From Alkalibacterium sp. (GTDB lineage: Bacteria > Bacillota > Bacilli > Lactobacillales > Carnobacteriaceae_A): DNA of 64,000 bases. Every line of letters starts with the position of its first letter. The first letter of the stretch is position 1. The stretch is from NCBI GenBank assembly GCA_020832185.1, contig JAFIFE010000014.1:310001-374000 (forward strand), read 5' to 3'. Shown here in pieces: positions 44,846 to 54,722 of the stretch. The position numbers and the translations under genes are program-made. The notes beneath the pieces are model-generated. The model was not told where the DNA came from. It ran no database searches and worked only from the letters and a program-made list of their open reading frames with translations.

Positions 44846-45289
44846 ATGAGCGATTGTATTTTCTGTAAAATTATTGAAGGCGACATTCCGTCACGAAAAG
44901 TATATGAAGATAATGATATTGTGGCAATCTTAGATGTTTCTCAGGTGACTAAGGGCCATACGCTGGTTATCTCTAAAAAGCACGTAAGGAACATTCTCGA
45001 ATATGATGACGACCTTGCCGCTGCAGTCTTTTCAAAAATCCCCAGAATTGCACGTTCTGTCAGACAATTCGATCCCGAATGCAAAGGATTGAATCTGTTG
45101 ATGAATAACGAAGAAATCGCTTCTCAAAGCGTTTTTCATGGTCATGTCCACCTTTTACCCCGCTACGAGTCAGATAAAGACGGGTTTGGACTGAAATGGG
45201 AAACTCACTCTGATGATTATACAGATGGCGAGTTAGATACTATACAGGAATCGATTCAAGCAGAATTAACGAAGGAGGAAAATAAATGA
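44846..45289 (+). CDS. hit: HIT-family protein (histidine triad)
   Basis: A 147-residue HIT hydrolase: zinc/N-terminal CIFCKIIEGDIPS, then the triad FHGHVHLLPR near residue 98-107. Start ATG 44846 follows GAGGGATATGG; an ORF eight codons longer lacks a ribosome site. It overlaps the next gene by four bases (ATGA) and is divergent from ecsA. Confidence 0.95.
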   Translation: MSDCIFCKIIEGDIPSRKVYEDNDIVAILDVSQVTKGHTLVISKKHVRNILEYDDDLAAAVFSKIPRIARSVRQFDPECKGLNLLMNNEEIASQSVFHGHVHLLPRYESDKDGFGLKWETHSDDYTDGELDTIQESIQAELTKEENK

Positions 45290-45642
45290 AACATTTTTTA
45301 TTAGGCAGCATCTCTGGTGTAGTCTTAGGCGGGGTTTATGGATTAGTAAAAACGCCTAGAGCCGGCAAAGAAAATCAGGTGGTATTAAAAAACTACATTG
45401 ATGAGACGACGACCCATGTGCAAGATGTAACAGATAAAGTGAATGATCTGAAAGCAGCTGTCAGTCACTTAACGACAGAAGCAACCTTTGTTCAAAACGA
45501 GTTCATGGCGGACATGCAGGTCGTAGCTGCGGACTTCCAGAAAGAAGCTCAGCCAAGACTTAGACGTATACAGGAAAAAGCGGATAAAATTCAAGTAGAA
45601 GTAGAAAAAACAAGTGACACCATCTCAACTAAACAACAATAA
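45286..45642 (+). CDS. YhaH/YtxH-like small membrane-anchored protein
   Basis: A 118-residue protein with an N-terminal glycine-rich hydrophobic segment (FLLGSISGVVLGGVYGLV, about 4-21) and a long amphipathic coiled-coil tail, the YtxH/YhaH pattern. Function unknown. Translationally coupled to hit (ATGA) and placed where yhaH is in Bacillus. AAGGAGG precedes the ATG. Confidence 0.85.
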   Translation: MKHFLLGSISGVVLGGVYGLVKTPRAGKENQVVLKNYIDETTTHVQDVTDKVNDLKAAVSHLTTEATFVQNEFMADMQVVAADFQKEAQPRLRRIQEKADKIQVEVEKTSDTISTKQQ

Positions 45643-45684
45643 AAAAAACTGCAAAATGAGGGAAGTCCTCATTTTGCAGCTTTT
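45642..45684. terminator. bidirectional terminator between yhaH-like gene and prsA
   Basis: Perfect stem CTGCAAAATGAGG / CCTCATTTTGCAG with a 5-base loop, A7 on one side and TTTT on the other. Confidence 0.9.
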
Positions 45685-45697
45685 ACATTCGTCTGGA

Positions 45698-46759
45698 TTA
45701 TTCGTCTTCGTCTGTTTCGTCTTCAGCATCAGTCTCATCTTCAGATTCAACATCGGCTTCGTCATCACTTGAATCGACATCTTCTTCAACAGAATCTTCA
45801 TCCTGATCGACGCCTTCTTCTTCAAGCAATTCATTCAGCATATCTTCATCGATAGCTTCTTCACCTGGCTGTTCTCCTGCAGGCTGCATAAACTGCTGCA
45901 TAGCTCCAGTTAAGTCTTCGTCAGCTATTTGAACGTTTGCATTTCTGACTAGTTCACCAATGGCTTCTTGAACGACTGCCTGATCCTGCATGTAGCTGTC
46001 AAGGATCATCGCTTCGATTTCTTCACGTTCTTCTTCTAACGTTCCTTTTTCTCCAACTTCTACCATTTTAATAATGTGGTAGCCCCATTGAGATTCAACA
46101 GGCTCTTGAGTGATTTCGCCTTCTTCAAGTTCTAATGCCGCTTCCTCAAATTCAGGGACAAAACGTCCTGGCTCAAGTGGCAGTTCACCATTTGTTTCAA
46201 TGGTCCCCACATCTGTTGTATGCTCTGCGACTAATTCGCCAAAGTCAGCTCCATCATTTAATTCTTCAATAATGTCTTCCGCCAGTCCTAAATCTTCGAC
46301 CAAGATATGGGCAACAGTAGAATCAAGGGCATAATTTTCATACGCTTCTTCTATTTCTTCTTCTGTAATGTCTACGTGATCAGAAATGGCAGCTCTCACT
46401 TGAAGTGAAGTGCGAACACTATCTCTCACGTCATCTAATGACATGCCCTGCATAGCGATCATTTCTTCAAACTCATCTACTCCACCGTAGCCTTCTGCTT
46501 CTCTTTCAAGCTCAGCTTCTACGTCTTCATCCGACACTTCTTCCCCATATGCATGGTCTAAGATATCTTCAAGAAGAATTTGCTGAAGCATCTGCTCTCC
46601 ATAAGTCATTCCACTTTGAGTTACTTCATTTTTCATGCGTTCATATAAATCGTCTTCACGAACACGGCCTGCTTCTGTAGAAGCTACTTCCGCACTATCT
46701 GCACAACTTGCCAGCAATAAACCTGAACAAGCCATTGCTCCAACTAACCATTTTTTCAT
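45698..46759 (-). CDS. prsA: foldase lipoprotein PrsA (parvulin PPIase)
   Basis: A 353-residue secreted foldase. A lipoprotein signal MKKWLVGAMACSGLLLASC puts the lipidated cysteine at 19. A SurA-like helical part (about 25-130) is followed by a parvulin rotamase domain (about 133-222, with AHILVEDLG, FGELVAEHTTD and WGYHIIKMVE). The last 60 residues are almost wholly Asp/Glu (EDETDAEDETDEDE), much more acidic than in most relatives. PrsA helps fold exported proteins outside the membrane. The ribosome site is weak. A 5' UTR inverted repeat is described separately. Confidence 0.92.
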   Translation of the reverse strand: MKKWLVGAMACSGLLLASCADSAEVASTEAGRVREDDLYERMKNEVTQSGMTYGEQMLQQILLEDILDHAYGEEVSDEDVEAELEREAEGYGGVDEFEEMIAMQGMSLDDVRDSVRTSLQVRAAISDHVDITEEEIEEAYENYALDSTVAHILVEDLGLAEDIIEELNDGADFGELVAEHTTDVGTIETNGELPLEPGRFVPEFEEAALELEEGEITQEPVESQWGYHIIKMVEVGEKGTLEEEREEIEAMILDSYMQDQAVVQEAIGELVRNANVQIADEDLTGAMQQFMQPAGEQPGEEAIDEDMLNELLEEEGVDQDEDSVEEDVDSSDDEADVESEDETDAEDETDEDE

Positions 46760-46797
46760 ATTAATTCATACACATCCTAATTCAAATTTTCTTTTTA

Positions 46798-46842
46798 ACG
46801 AACAAACCTGTCTATCGGAGTGTTCGTACCTCAATTAATATA
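46798..46842 (-). promoter_or_regulatory. prsA promoter and leader inverted repeat
   Basis: An extended -10 (TGT-TATATT, 46837-46845) precedes ACGAACA-N16-TGTTCGT (46798-46827), a perfect 7-bp inverted repeat between the presumed start of transcription and the prsA ATG. Confidence 0.45.
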
Positions 46843-46921
46843 ACACAGGTTTATATAAAATGAAAACGTGTAACGCAAATTATGTTGATTTTTCATTAAC
46901 AATTCACAAAACCCTCTTATA

Positions 46922-47887
46922 TCACTCTGAATGATGTTCTTCATGCTTCAGCGTATTCTTGTAAAATGACCGATTATCCATAGCCCAAATACGTTCAGTG
47001 AAGTCGCCAGGCTCGGTTTTTCTTAGGGCAGACTGCATCATATTCATTTTGGCATCTATCTGGTCAATATAGTGAATAATTTCTGCTTCAGGAATTTGAG
47101 GTCTGACAGGAGATCCAAATTCCAGTTCGCCATGATGGGCTAAAACTAAGTGTTTAAGAAGTAAGACATCTTCATGACTCTCATCAATTTTAAGCTCATG
47201 ACACGCCTTGGAAATTTCATCATGGATGAGAACGATATGACCGATCAGTTTTCCTTCCAGAGTATATTCTGTAGCTGTGGGTCCACTTAATTCCACAACT
47301 TTGGCAACATCGTGCAGAATAATCCCTGCATAAAGCAACGACGGACTTAATTCCTCATAGCTGGATACAATCACTCGAGCAATTTTCAACATTGAAATCG
47401 TATGAAAAGCTAATCCACCCAAATAGGCATGATGATTCTTCTTAGCAGCTGGACTGAGAAAGAAGTCTCTCTGATATTTCTTCATAATGAAACGAACGAT
47501 CCGGTTCAAATTAGCATTCGTAATGTCGAAAATTGCCTGATTGAACTCTTCCACCATCTTATCTTTATTTATAGGTGCTCTTTCCACATACAAATCCGGA
47601 TTAGACGGTTCGCCCTCTTGAGCCACTCTCAAATTCTTGATCCTCAGTTGAGGAGAGCCATTATATTCTTCACGTTTTCCTTCAACCTTAATGACTTGAC
47701 CGGGTTTGTACTGTTCCACATCTTTGGGAGTCGCATCCCAGAAATTGGCGCTTATCTCTCCACTAGTATCCTGGAAAACAAAAGCGAGATAAGGCTTATT
47801 GTTTCGTGTTTTCTTTTCCTCAGCTGATTTTATCAATAAAAATAGACTTAGTTGCTCTTCTTTATGAAAGTCATACAGTTTTTTCAC
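46922..47887 (-). CDS. yhaM: 3'-5' exoribonuclease YhaM
   Basis: A 321-residue RNase with an N-terminal OB fold (about 15-95; TSGEISANFWD) and a C-terminal HD domain with H..FHT..HDVAKV (about 160-206). YhaM trims RNA 3' ends in Gram-positives. I start at GTG 47887, 8 bases after AAGGGAG; an earlier GTG at 47896 touches that site. It lies downstream of yhaN in the same direction. Confidence 0.92.
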   Translation of the reverse strand: MKKLYDFHKEEQLSLFLLIKSAEEKKTRNNKPYLAFVFQDTSGEISANFWDATPKDVEQYKPGQVIKVEGKREEYNGSPQLRIKNLRVAQEGEPSNPDLYVERAPINKDKMVEEFNQAIFDITNANLNRIVRFIMKKYQRDFFLSPAAKKNHHAYLGGLAFHTISMLKIARVIVSSYEELSPSLLYAGIILHDVAKVVELSGPTATEYTLEGKLIGHIVLIHDEISKACHELKIDESHEDVLLLKHLVLAHHGELEFGSPVRPQIPEAEIIHYIDQIDAKMNMMQSALRKTEPGDFTERIWAMDNRSFYKNTLKHEEHHSE

Positions 47888-47943
47888 TTTTACCACTCCC
47901 TTATATACTTAAATTGGCAGTACTGTGATTCATACTGTTTCCT

Positions 47944-50745
47944 TTATTTAATATAATCTAATTTTATCACATGTTCCTCATCAATATAGCCTAAAGTCGT
48001 TTCATCAAAGGTGAAATAGATAAGTTGAACCGATTGACTGATTTCCGTTAACAACTCATAGAGGCTGTTTTTTCTATGTTCATCGATATTGACAAAACTG
48101 TCATCTATAATAACAGGAAACTGAACATGCTCTTTGTTATTCACAACAAAAGCCAAGCGAATGGCAATATATAGGGGTTCGACCGTCCCTCTGGATAATT
48201 CACTTGCCTGCCATTTGCTCCCTGATTTATCAACAACATAAAACTCATTTTCTTCTAAACTAATAGCCACATACTGATTTGAAGTAATAGAACGAAAATA
48301 CTTTTCAGCTAATTTTAAGGTTTGAGGAAGCTGATTCTCTTTGGCATTTTCCAGCGTATGTTCGATCAATGCGGAAGCAACTTTATACGTGCTCCATTCA
48401 TCGGCTACTTCCTGATAGAGACTTTTTTCATTTTCATATTTCTGAAGCAGGTCGGAATATATCCCTCCTTCTTCAAGATCATTGATTTTATAGTCAATTT
48501 CTATCGTCTTCTTGGTCCATTCTTTTTGCTGATTCTGTACTTGACTGATTACAGCTGTCACTTCGTCTATGTTTTCTTTCAATCCATTTACAGTATATTT
48601 GTCATTATCTGACTTGTCTAAATTAATGGTCTCTTTGAGCCGTTCGTACCGCTTGATTTTTTCATTCTTTTCAGACAGTTTCTGATAAGCACTAACAAAT
48701 GCGTCTTCAGTTTTGACTCCCCCACTGACAAACAACTCGTTTTTGAGTTTCACCTGTTCCTTCTCCTGCTGTATATAATATAGAATCGAATTCTGCAGTT
48801 TGTCTGTTTCTTTAATATATGACTGCTGCAGACGTTTATCCGTCTCGATTTGTCTGATACTTCTTCTTACCTCTGAAAAGACAGACAAGGTGTCTCTCCC
48901 GTCTTCAAAGAACAACTGAGCATAGGCATTCTGCTTCAGTTCATCTTCTAATGCATTTAACTCCCGATTGACCTTTGTCTGTTCATTTTCTCTCAGGTCC
49001 TCTATTTTTCTTAATTCGTTCAGCTGATTTAATGTAGACAGCACTGTCTCGATTTCATAGGTACGAGGGTAGTGATTGGTTTCTTTCCATTTAAAAAACT
49101 GCTCATTAATCGCGTGGAGTTTCTCAGTATTTATGTTTAAAAGATGGGTAATCTCATTGGTCTCCTGCTGAAAAACATCATTAGACGCTAAGGCATCTTT
49201 CCACTGCTCCCGAAGACTCTTCTGGTGATAAAAGTCACTTCTCTCATAAGGTGATCCTTCTTGTTCATTTGCAGGTGACTGCAGGGTTCTCACGCGAGCT
49301 GCCAGAATAAACATGACCGGTATCAAAAGAAATACTGTAAAGGACTGCGTTATCAAATATAAAGTTGCTGTCAGAGCTATTCCTGTTGCATAAATGAATG
49401 CTGGAGTCTTGATCAATCCTGGATTTTTGGTTACAGGTGAGCTTAAGATTTTCTCCTGTTCTTCTGCCTCTTTATATTTAGAGGCCGTCCAAAGCGACTG
49501 CTCAATAGTATCGATACGTTCATCATTAGCACCCATTTTGACTTCTAATACCTGCAGCTTTTCTTTCAAATCATTCCGTTCATCTTTAAGTTTCTTTAAG
49601 TCGTCTTCATAAGAATACACTTCGTTTCTATCAGCAGGCGATAATTTTTTGGGCAAAGATTCATTCAGAGGTAAACTTTCTCTCAGTTTAAATTCAAACG
49701 ACTGTTTTTCCAGATGGGATAACGTTTGCTGGCTTTCTTTAAGTAACTCTACTTTAAGTTCCAGCTGGTCCCAGTTGTTCAATAATTGATTGACTGCTTC
49801 TTCATTTTCCTGGTAAATCAATAAGTCTTTAGACGGGCGATATTTATCCTGTAATCTTTTCTGTTCTTCATAGAGTCCTTTTGTCTGTTCCCTTAAATCC
49901 TCCAATTGTTTGTTGATATGATTCAGATGGATCAATCCATCTTCAGGTAGGTCAAATGGAGGGTAATGATCTATTTCTTTTTTCAGGTCATTGATTTCAT
50001 TGATTGTTTCAATATTTTTAAGTAAATGCTGCAGTTCTTCATTTTCTTTCGTCTTCTCTTTGAGTGTTTGCTCCAGTTCGTTTATCCGTTGGTGTATCCC
50101 CTCTTTCTCCTTGATTAAAAGAACATACTGTTCGTTGCTTTCTTTAGCTTTACTCAACTGAACTTTTTGTTTCTGCAATGACTGATACAGCTGATTCAGT
50201 TTTGGCTTTCTACCTGTAGGTTTGAATAGTTGGGATGCCTTCTGCTGATAATGATCCGCCTTTTTCAGGAAACTCTCATTGCCAAACGAACCTACACTTA
50301 AAAAGAAGCGAGTAAACTGCTCTCTATTCATCTCACTCGTTTCCTCTACTCCTTTTAAGTTAAAGGCGTAGATGCTTTCGAAAAATTGTCTATTCTTATG
50401 ATTCAGTAGTGTATCTAAGAGTCTCTCGTCTCCCTGTGTCCCGTCTTCGAAGGTAACAGTGACATCGCCAGTCACTTTTCCGTTCACGCGCTCGATACTT
50501 ACCTCACCAAAGCGGTCATCAGTTACAATCAGTCTTCCACCATACCGGCTGCTTTCTTTGGGTTCATATCTCAATGAGGAGCTGTGCCTCATTGGGAAAC
50601 CAAATAGAATACTTTGGATAAACGACATCAATGTTGATTTCCCCGCTTCATTTTGACCATAAAACACCTGGATAGACGCATCCAAATCAAATTCCGTGTC
50701 AACCCATTTCCCGTACCCATAAATAATCAGTTTTTTTAGTCTCAT
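47944..50745 (-). CDS. yhaN: AAA ATPase YhaN (SbcC/Rad50-like)
   Basis: A 933-residue SMC/Rad50-type ATPase. Walker A is GQNEAGKST near residue 37, two long coiled-coil arms flank a hydrophobic hinge-like stretch (about 460-500, LIPVMFILAARV), and a C-terminal signature LSRGTVEPLYIA and Walker B PVIIDDSF close the head. The start at ATG 50745 (SD GAGGGAG) follows the yhaO stop by one base. With YhaO it forms a Mre11-Rad50-like pair. Confidence 0.92.
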   Translation of the reverse strand: MRLKKLIIYGYGKWVDTEFDLDASIQVFYGQNEAGKSTLMSFIQSILFGFPMRHSSSLRYEPKESSRYGGRLIVTDDRFGEVSIERVNGKVTGDVTVTFEDGTQGDERLLDTLLNHKNRQFFESIYAFNLKGVEETSEMNREQFTRFFLSVGSFGNESFLKKADHYQQKASQLFKPTGRKPKLNQLYQSLQKQKVQLSKAKESNEQYVLLIKEKEGIHQRINELEQTLKEKTKENEELQHLLKNIETINEINDLKKEIDHYPPFDLPEDGLIHLNHINKQLEDLREQTKGLYEEQKRLQDKYRPSKDLLIYQENEEAVNQLLNNWDQLELKVELLKESQQTLSHLEKQSFEFKLRESLPLNESLPKKLSPADRNEVYSYEDDLKKLKDERNDLKEKLQVLEVKMGANDERIDTIEQSLWTASKYKEAEEQEKILSSPVTKNPGLIKTPAFIYATGIALTATLYLITQSFTVFLLIPVMFILAARVRTLQSPANEQEGSPYERSDFYHQKSLREQWKDALASNDVFQQETNEITHLLNINTEKLHAINEQFFKWKETNHYPRTYEIETVLSTLNQLNELRKIEDLRENEQTKVNRELNALEDELKQNAYAQLFFEDGRDTLSVFSEVRRSIRQIETDKRLQQSYIKETDKLQNSILYYIQQEKEQVKLKNELFVSGGVKTEDAFVSAYQKLSEKNEKIKRYERLKETINLDKSDNDKYTVNGLKENIDEVTAVISQVQNQQKEWTKKTIEIDYKINDLEEGGIYSDLLQKYENEKSLYQEVADEWSTYKVASALIEHTLENAKENQLPQTLKLAEKYFRSITSNQYVAISLEENEFYVVDKSGSKWQASELSRGTVEPLYIAIRLAFVVNNKEHVQFPVIIDDSFVNIDEHRKNSLYELLTEISQSVQLIYFTFDETTLGYIDEEHVIKLDYIK

Positions 50746-50746
50746 T

Positions 50747-51979
50747 TCAATCTCCCTCGATCGATCCCAAATCAAAGGTTAACAAGGTAACCGCGGAATC
50801 AACGATTTCTTTTCTCATTCTTTCAGTCGGTTCATTTAATTCGTTTGAAAAAGGCTGAGTGGATAACAGCTCTTTCGTTTCTTTATAGAACGCCTCTTTG
50901 TCTAAAAAATGCTCGACCGACTTATTCCATTCCTCAGGAAACAGTTGAGCCAGTGAGATATCTTCTTCGACCGTCATGGGACTGTTAATCTTTAAGGCCG
51001 TCACATAGAGGAAGGCTGATTCCGAGTAATTATGCAAAGCGTCTATAAACTCTTCCTGCCTTAATTTGTTCATAACTTTGTCTGTAAGATGGGGAGAAAC
51101 AGAGACGACAAGGTTCAATAGGGTGTTCCTTTTTTCCAAGGCGTCGATTTCCCCTTTCAATTTTTCATATATACTATTCAGTGACAGATCGTTACTGGCA
51201 TCGATTTTTAGGGTTTCCCAGATGACTGGTGCCGTTGATATAAAGTCGACCTGCTGCTTCGTATGGGAAATCTCAACTAATAAACACCCTTTATCGCCTG
51301 TTTCATTTTTATGCCTGCCTTGAGTATTCCCACTGTAATACACTGGTGGATTTGAAGAAAGCATTTGTCTGTTATGAATATGACCTAGAGCCCAATAGTC
51401 GTAGTGTTTACTTTTCAACTCCGATAAAGAAAAAGGAGCATATTTTCCATGCTCAGAATATTGCCCTTCTTCGTAGCCATGGAGCAGTCCGATGTGATAG
51501 TCACACTGGTTATCTCTTTGAGGGTAGTCCTCTATCATCCTTCTAGTTACCCATCTCTTATTATAACTAAATCCACTAAGGGCGACTTTTTCCCCTTTCT
51601 CTGTTTCTATGTACACTGTCTCGACCGATGATGAAAACACGTTTACATTTGACGGCAATGACAAATGATCTGCTGTATTAGCCAGAAAGTCATGATTTCC
51701 GTGAATCAGATAAACTGCGATTTTTTCCGTTTCTAATCTGTCCATCTGTTGTCTGAATGCAATCTGAGCTTTAATGCTTCTATCCTCCAGATCATAAATA
51801 TCTCCTGAAAATATCACAAAATCAACTTGATGGTCGATCGCTTTCTGAATAATGTTTTCAAGTGACTGGAAGGTAGATTCTTTTATCTGATGTGCAATGT
51901 GTGTAGACAATTCCTTTAAGCCTATATAGGGACTGTCTAAATGCAGATCTGCAGCATGAATGAACTTGACCATAGCCAT
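50747..51979 (-). CDS. yhaO: metallophosphoesterase YhaO (SbcD/Mre11-like)
   Basis: A 410-residue calcineurin-like phosphoesterase. Motifs: DLHLDSP (about 10-16), SGDIYD (about 58), HGNHD (about 95-99), LLHGYEE and GHIHNRQ (about 205), the five blocks of Mre11-type nucleases. Directly upstream of yhaN with coupled translation. The start is ATG 51979 or the ATG two codons later; the GAGGAG site slightly favours the second. Confidence 0.93.
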   Translation of the reverse strand: MAMVKFIHAADLHLDSPYIGLKELSTHIAHQIKESTFQSLENIIQKAIDHQVDFVIFSGDIYDLEDRSIKAQIAFRQQMDRLETEKIAVYLIHGNHDFLANTADHLSLPSNVNVFSSSVETVYIETEKGEKVALSGFSYNKRWVTRRMIEDYPQRDNQCDYHIGLLHGYEEGQYSEHGKYAPFSLSELKSKHYDYWALGHIHNRQMLSSNPPVYYSGNTQGRHKNETGDKGCLLVEISHTKQQVDFISTAPVIWETLKIDASNDLSLNSIYEKLKGEIDALEKRNTLLNLVVSVSPHLTDKVMNKLRQEEFIDALHNYSESAFLYVTALKINSPMTVEEDISLAQLFPEEWNKSVEHFLDKEAFYKETKELLSTQPFSNELNEPTERMRKEIVDSAVTLLTFDLGSIEGD

Positions 51980-52027
51980 TTACTCCTCTCTTTTTATAGG
52001 GTACGTATGTTCTTTAGACAGTTATTG

Positions 52028-52055
52028 AAAAGGACTCACTTTAATAGTAAGCCCT
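52028..52055 (-). terminator. yheA terminator
   Basis: On the minus strand AGGGCTTACT pairs with AGTGAGTCCT using G-U pairs, followed by TTTT; the same sequence does not pair well on the plus strand. Confidence 0.6.
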
Positions 52056-52070
52056 CCTCAGTGACACATT

Positions 52071-52412
52071 TTACTGATATAATTCTCTAACAGGTTTTAA
52101 TACGACCTGGTTGATGTCGTCGATCATTTGACCCACTTGTTTTTCTGCTTCTAACAGTTTAGTGATGATTTCATTCTCACTGATATTATTTGAAACTTCT
52201 TGAGCCTTGGCAGCTTCTTCTTCAGTAATTTCTTGTCCCATCATTTGTTTTTGCTGAATGTTCTGCTGAACTTGTCTAAACTCTGTGAAAACGCGGTTAG
52301 CTTCTTCGTCTTCTTTTACAGCTTTGAAAGCAGCATCCAATTTTGTGAACTCTTCAGTCCCTCTTAATTCTTGTTCTAACTGATTAGCAGTATCATAAAT
52401 ATTAACTGTCAT
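52071..52412 (-). CDS. yheA: YheA/YmcA-YlbF family protein
   Basis: A 113-residue all-helical protein of the YheA/YlbF/YmcA family. It starts MTVNIYDTANQLEQELR and has the Gln-rich QQNIQQKQMMGQEIT around 68-82, characteristic of YheA (UPF0342). YmcA/YlbF relatives act on RNase Y and phosphorelay; YheA itself is not assigned. Between the PBP gene and yhaO. Confidence 0.9.
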   Translation of the reverse strand: MTVNIYDTANQLEQELRGTEEFTKLDAAFKAVKEDEEANRVFTEFRQVQQNIQQKQMMGQEITEEEAAKAQEVSNNISENEIITKLLEAEKQVGQMIDDINQVVLKPVRELYQ

Positions 52413-52517
52413 CTTCTCATCCCTTCAAGTTTCGCTCAAACGAGCTTTCTTCTTTCAGAATAAGTTTATCATGAATCGAAAAGGGTTTCCAGAAAAGATT
52501 AAAGGCCTCTCATCTGC

Positions 52518-54635
52518 TTATTCTGAAGACTGCCGATTCCTGAATTGCTTAATGAGTTCGCTGGTGCGTTCTCTGAAAATAGTAGAGCCTTCTCTGAGCA
52601 GATTTCCTGCTTCTTCAATACCTTCAGACATTCTGTCAAAGACCGATGGATCTTCCGCCACGTACTCTACACCTGCTTCTTCCACCAGGAAGGTTGTCTG
52701 TTCAGTCAAAGGCAATAGTGCTTCCATCTCAGATTTGAAGACTTGTCCGATCCCCTGTGAAGTAGCAGAGGTCAGATAATGATTTTCTGTCGTCTGATCA
52801 TACCCCATCCAGCTTGTGATCACGATATCCGGGGTGTAACCAACTACCCACTGATCAGTTGCTCCAGTGCCGGAATCTGTTTGAGTCGTTCCCGTTTTGC
52901 CAGCAATTTTATGACCGGATGGCTGAATGTTTCGCCCTGTTCCACTTTCAAAAACGCTCAAGAGCATGCTGTTCATTTCATCTGCTACTTTTGCTGAGAC
53001 GACTCGTTTAGACTTAGCGCTGGTATTGTCTACTATGACTGCTCCAGTCGCATCAACGATCTTAGTGATGAAGTGAGGTTCTTTTCGAATCCCTTCATTT
53101 GGAAACACACTATAGGCACTGGCGATTTCTAGTGGAGAAACCCCTCTTTCCATTCCGCCTAACGCAATAGCTCCAAGGTGATTATCTGTTTCTGACACTC
53201 TCAATCCGAATTGTTCGACTTTTCGAAGCCCTCTTCTTAATCCTAATTCATTCAGCAGCCAGACCGTTGGCGCATTTAAACTATCGGCCAGTGCTTCATA
53301 CATTGGAATTTCACCACTATATTGCCCTGAAAGATTAGTAGGGGTATAGTCCGTGTCTCCATAAGAAAGCAGTTCATCAGTCAGGAGTGAATCAGGAGAA
53401 TACCCAGCCTCAAGAGCCGGTGTATAAACGCCCAGAGGTTTGATGACCGATCCAGGCTGTCGTCTCATCTGTGTTGCTCTGTTAAACCCTCGGAAGGTAT
53501 ACTCTGCTCTTCCACCAACAATAGCATTAACACCCCCAGTTTGAGGATTTAAAGCCACTGATGCACTCTGAACAGGTGTCCCGTCAGAAGCGATCTCAAA
53601 GTATCCAGTGCTTGAATAGACTGAGTCCATTTGCTGCTGATAGCCCTGATTTAATGATGTATAAATAGTGTAGCCGTTATTCAGCAAGTCTTCTTCTTCA
53701 AACTCATATTTATTGACTGCTTCGCTTATGACGGCATCAAAATAATAGGGATAACGGTAGCCGTCGATACTGTTATAGCGATCAACCAGATTCAAACCCG
53801 TCTGCTGATAACTGGTTTTTTCTTCTTCAGTGATCACTTCAGTATTCGTCATTAGTAACAATACCACGTTTCTGCGTTCGATCGAGCGTTCATAATTATC
53901 GATCGGGTTGTAATGACTGGGTGCCTTCAGCATCCCGGCAATAGTCGCAGCCTCAGGAATAGTCACTTCAGTCGCTGATTTCCCGAAATATTTCATGGAA
54001 GCATCTTCTACTCCCCATACTCCATTTCCAAAATAAGCATTATTTAAATACATTTCTAGAATCTGATCTTTAGAATAATTCTTTTCAATTTCAATGGCTA
54101 AGAACAGTTCTCGCAATTTCCTCATCAAAGTCTGGTCTGCATAAAGATAGGCGTTCTTTGCCAGTTGCTGAGTGATCGTGCTTCCTCCACCAACAATTTG
54201 CCCTCTGTTAGTGACATACCCTACAGCAGCTCGCCCCAAACCTATCGGATCGAATCCTCTATGGGATTCAAAACGTTGATCCTCAGTGGATATGACTGCA
54301 TTTACGATATTTGGAGATATATTGTCTATTTCTGCAAATGACCCTTTCTGAGCATAGAGTGTTCCTGCTTCTTCTCCATTTTCATCCATGATCGTTGTTG
54401 ACTGTTCTAGACCTGCACGTAATGTATTTACATTTGCAGACCTCGCGAGGATGGCCAGATAAATGCTAAAGATCAAGGCAACCGTTAAAACAGAAAGGAG
54501 GATCAGCTTAGTTAAATGATACTTCTTCCATTTACGCTTTGCTGTAATATAAGAGCGTTTCAGCGTTGGCTTTATCTGACCTCTCATATGTCTGTATTTA
54601 GTATTCAATTTGTTTTTTAATGTTTGTTTTGTCAT
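52518..54635 (-). CDS. class A penicillin-binding protein (transglycosylase/transpeptidase)
   Basis: A 705-residue bifunctional PBP. A short basic cytoplasmic tail and one membrane helix (about 43-66) are followed by the GT51 domain with EDQRFESHRG (about 117) and GGSTITQQLAKN (about 150), and the transpeptidase domain with SVIK (about 398), SLN (about 450) and KTGT (about 580). It is PBP1A/PbpF-like; the exact ortholog is not decided. Monocistronic, with GAGGGA before the ATG. Confidence 0.93.
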   Translation of the reverse strand: MTKQTLKNKLNTKYRHMRGQIKPTLKRSYITAKRKWKKYHLTKLILLSVLTVALIFSIYLAILARSANVNTLRAGLEQSTTIMDENGEEAGTLYAQKGSFAEIDNISPNIVNAVISTEDQRFESHRGFDPIGLGRAAVGYVTNRGQIVGGGSTITQQLAKNAYLYADQTLMRKLRELFLAIEIEKNYSKDQILEMYLNNAYFGNGVWGVEDASMKYFGKSATEVTIPEAATIAGMLKAPSHYNPIDNYERSIERRNVVLLLMTNTEVITEEEKTSYQQTGLNLVDRYNSIDGYRYPYYFDAVISEAVNKYEFEEEDLLNNGYTIYTSLNQGYQQQMDSVYSSTGYFEIASDGTPVQSASVALNPQTGGVNAIVGGRAEYTFRGFNRATQMRRQPGSVIKPLGVYTPALEAGYSPDSLLTDELLSYGDTDYTPTNLSGQYSGEIPMYEALADSLNAPTVWLLNELGLRRGLRKVEQFGLRVSETDNHLGAIALGGMERGVSPLEIASAYSVFPNEGIRKEPHFITKIVDATGAVIVDNTSAKSKRVVSAKVADEMNSMLLSVFESGTGRNIQPSGHKIAGKTGTTQTDSGTGATDQWVVGYTPDIVITSWMGYDQTTENHYLTSATSQGIGQVFKSEMEALLPLTEQTTFLVEEAGVEYVAEDPSVFDRMSEGIEEAGNLLREGSTIFRERTSELIKQFRNRQSSE

Positions 54636-54722
54636 AATAATTCCCTCTTAATACGTCTATCGTTCATTAGTCCAATCATAACATGGTGACCCTTGTAGAG
54701 TATCGGACTCCAGACCGACTTT

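Noticed and set aside
45625-45834. Minus-strand ORF of 69 codons at the prsA 3' end
   Set aside because: It overlaps the acidic PrsA tail in another frame and crosses the terminator; its lysine/methionine-rich composition comes from the repetitive GAT/GAA codons of prsA.
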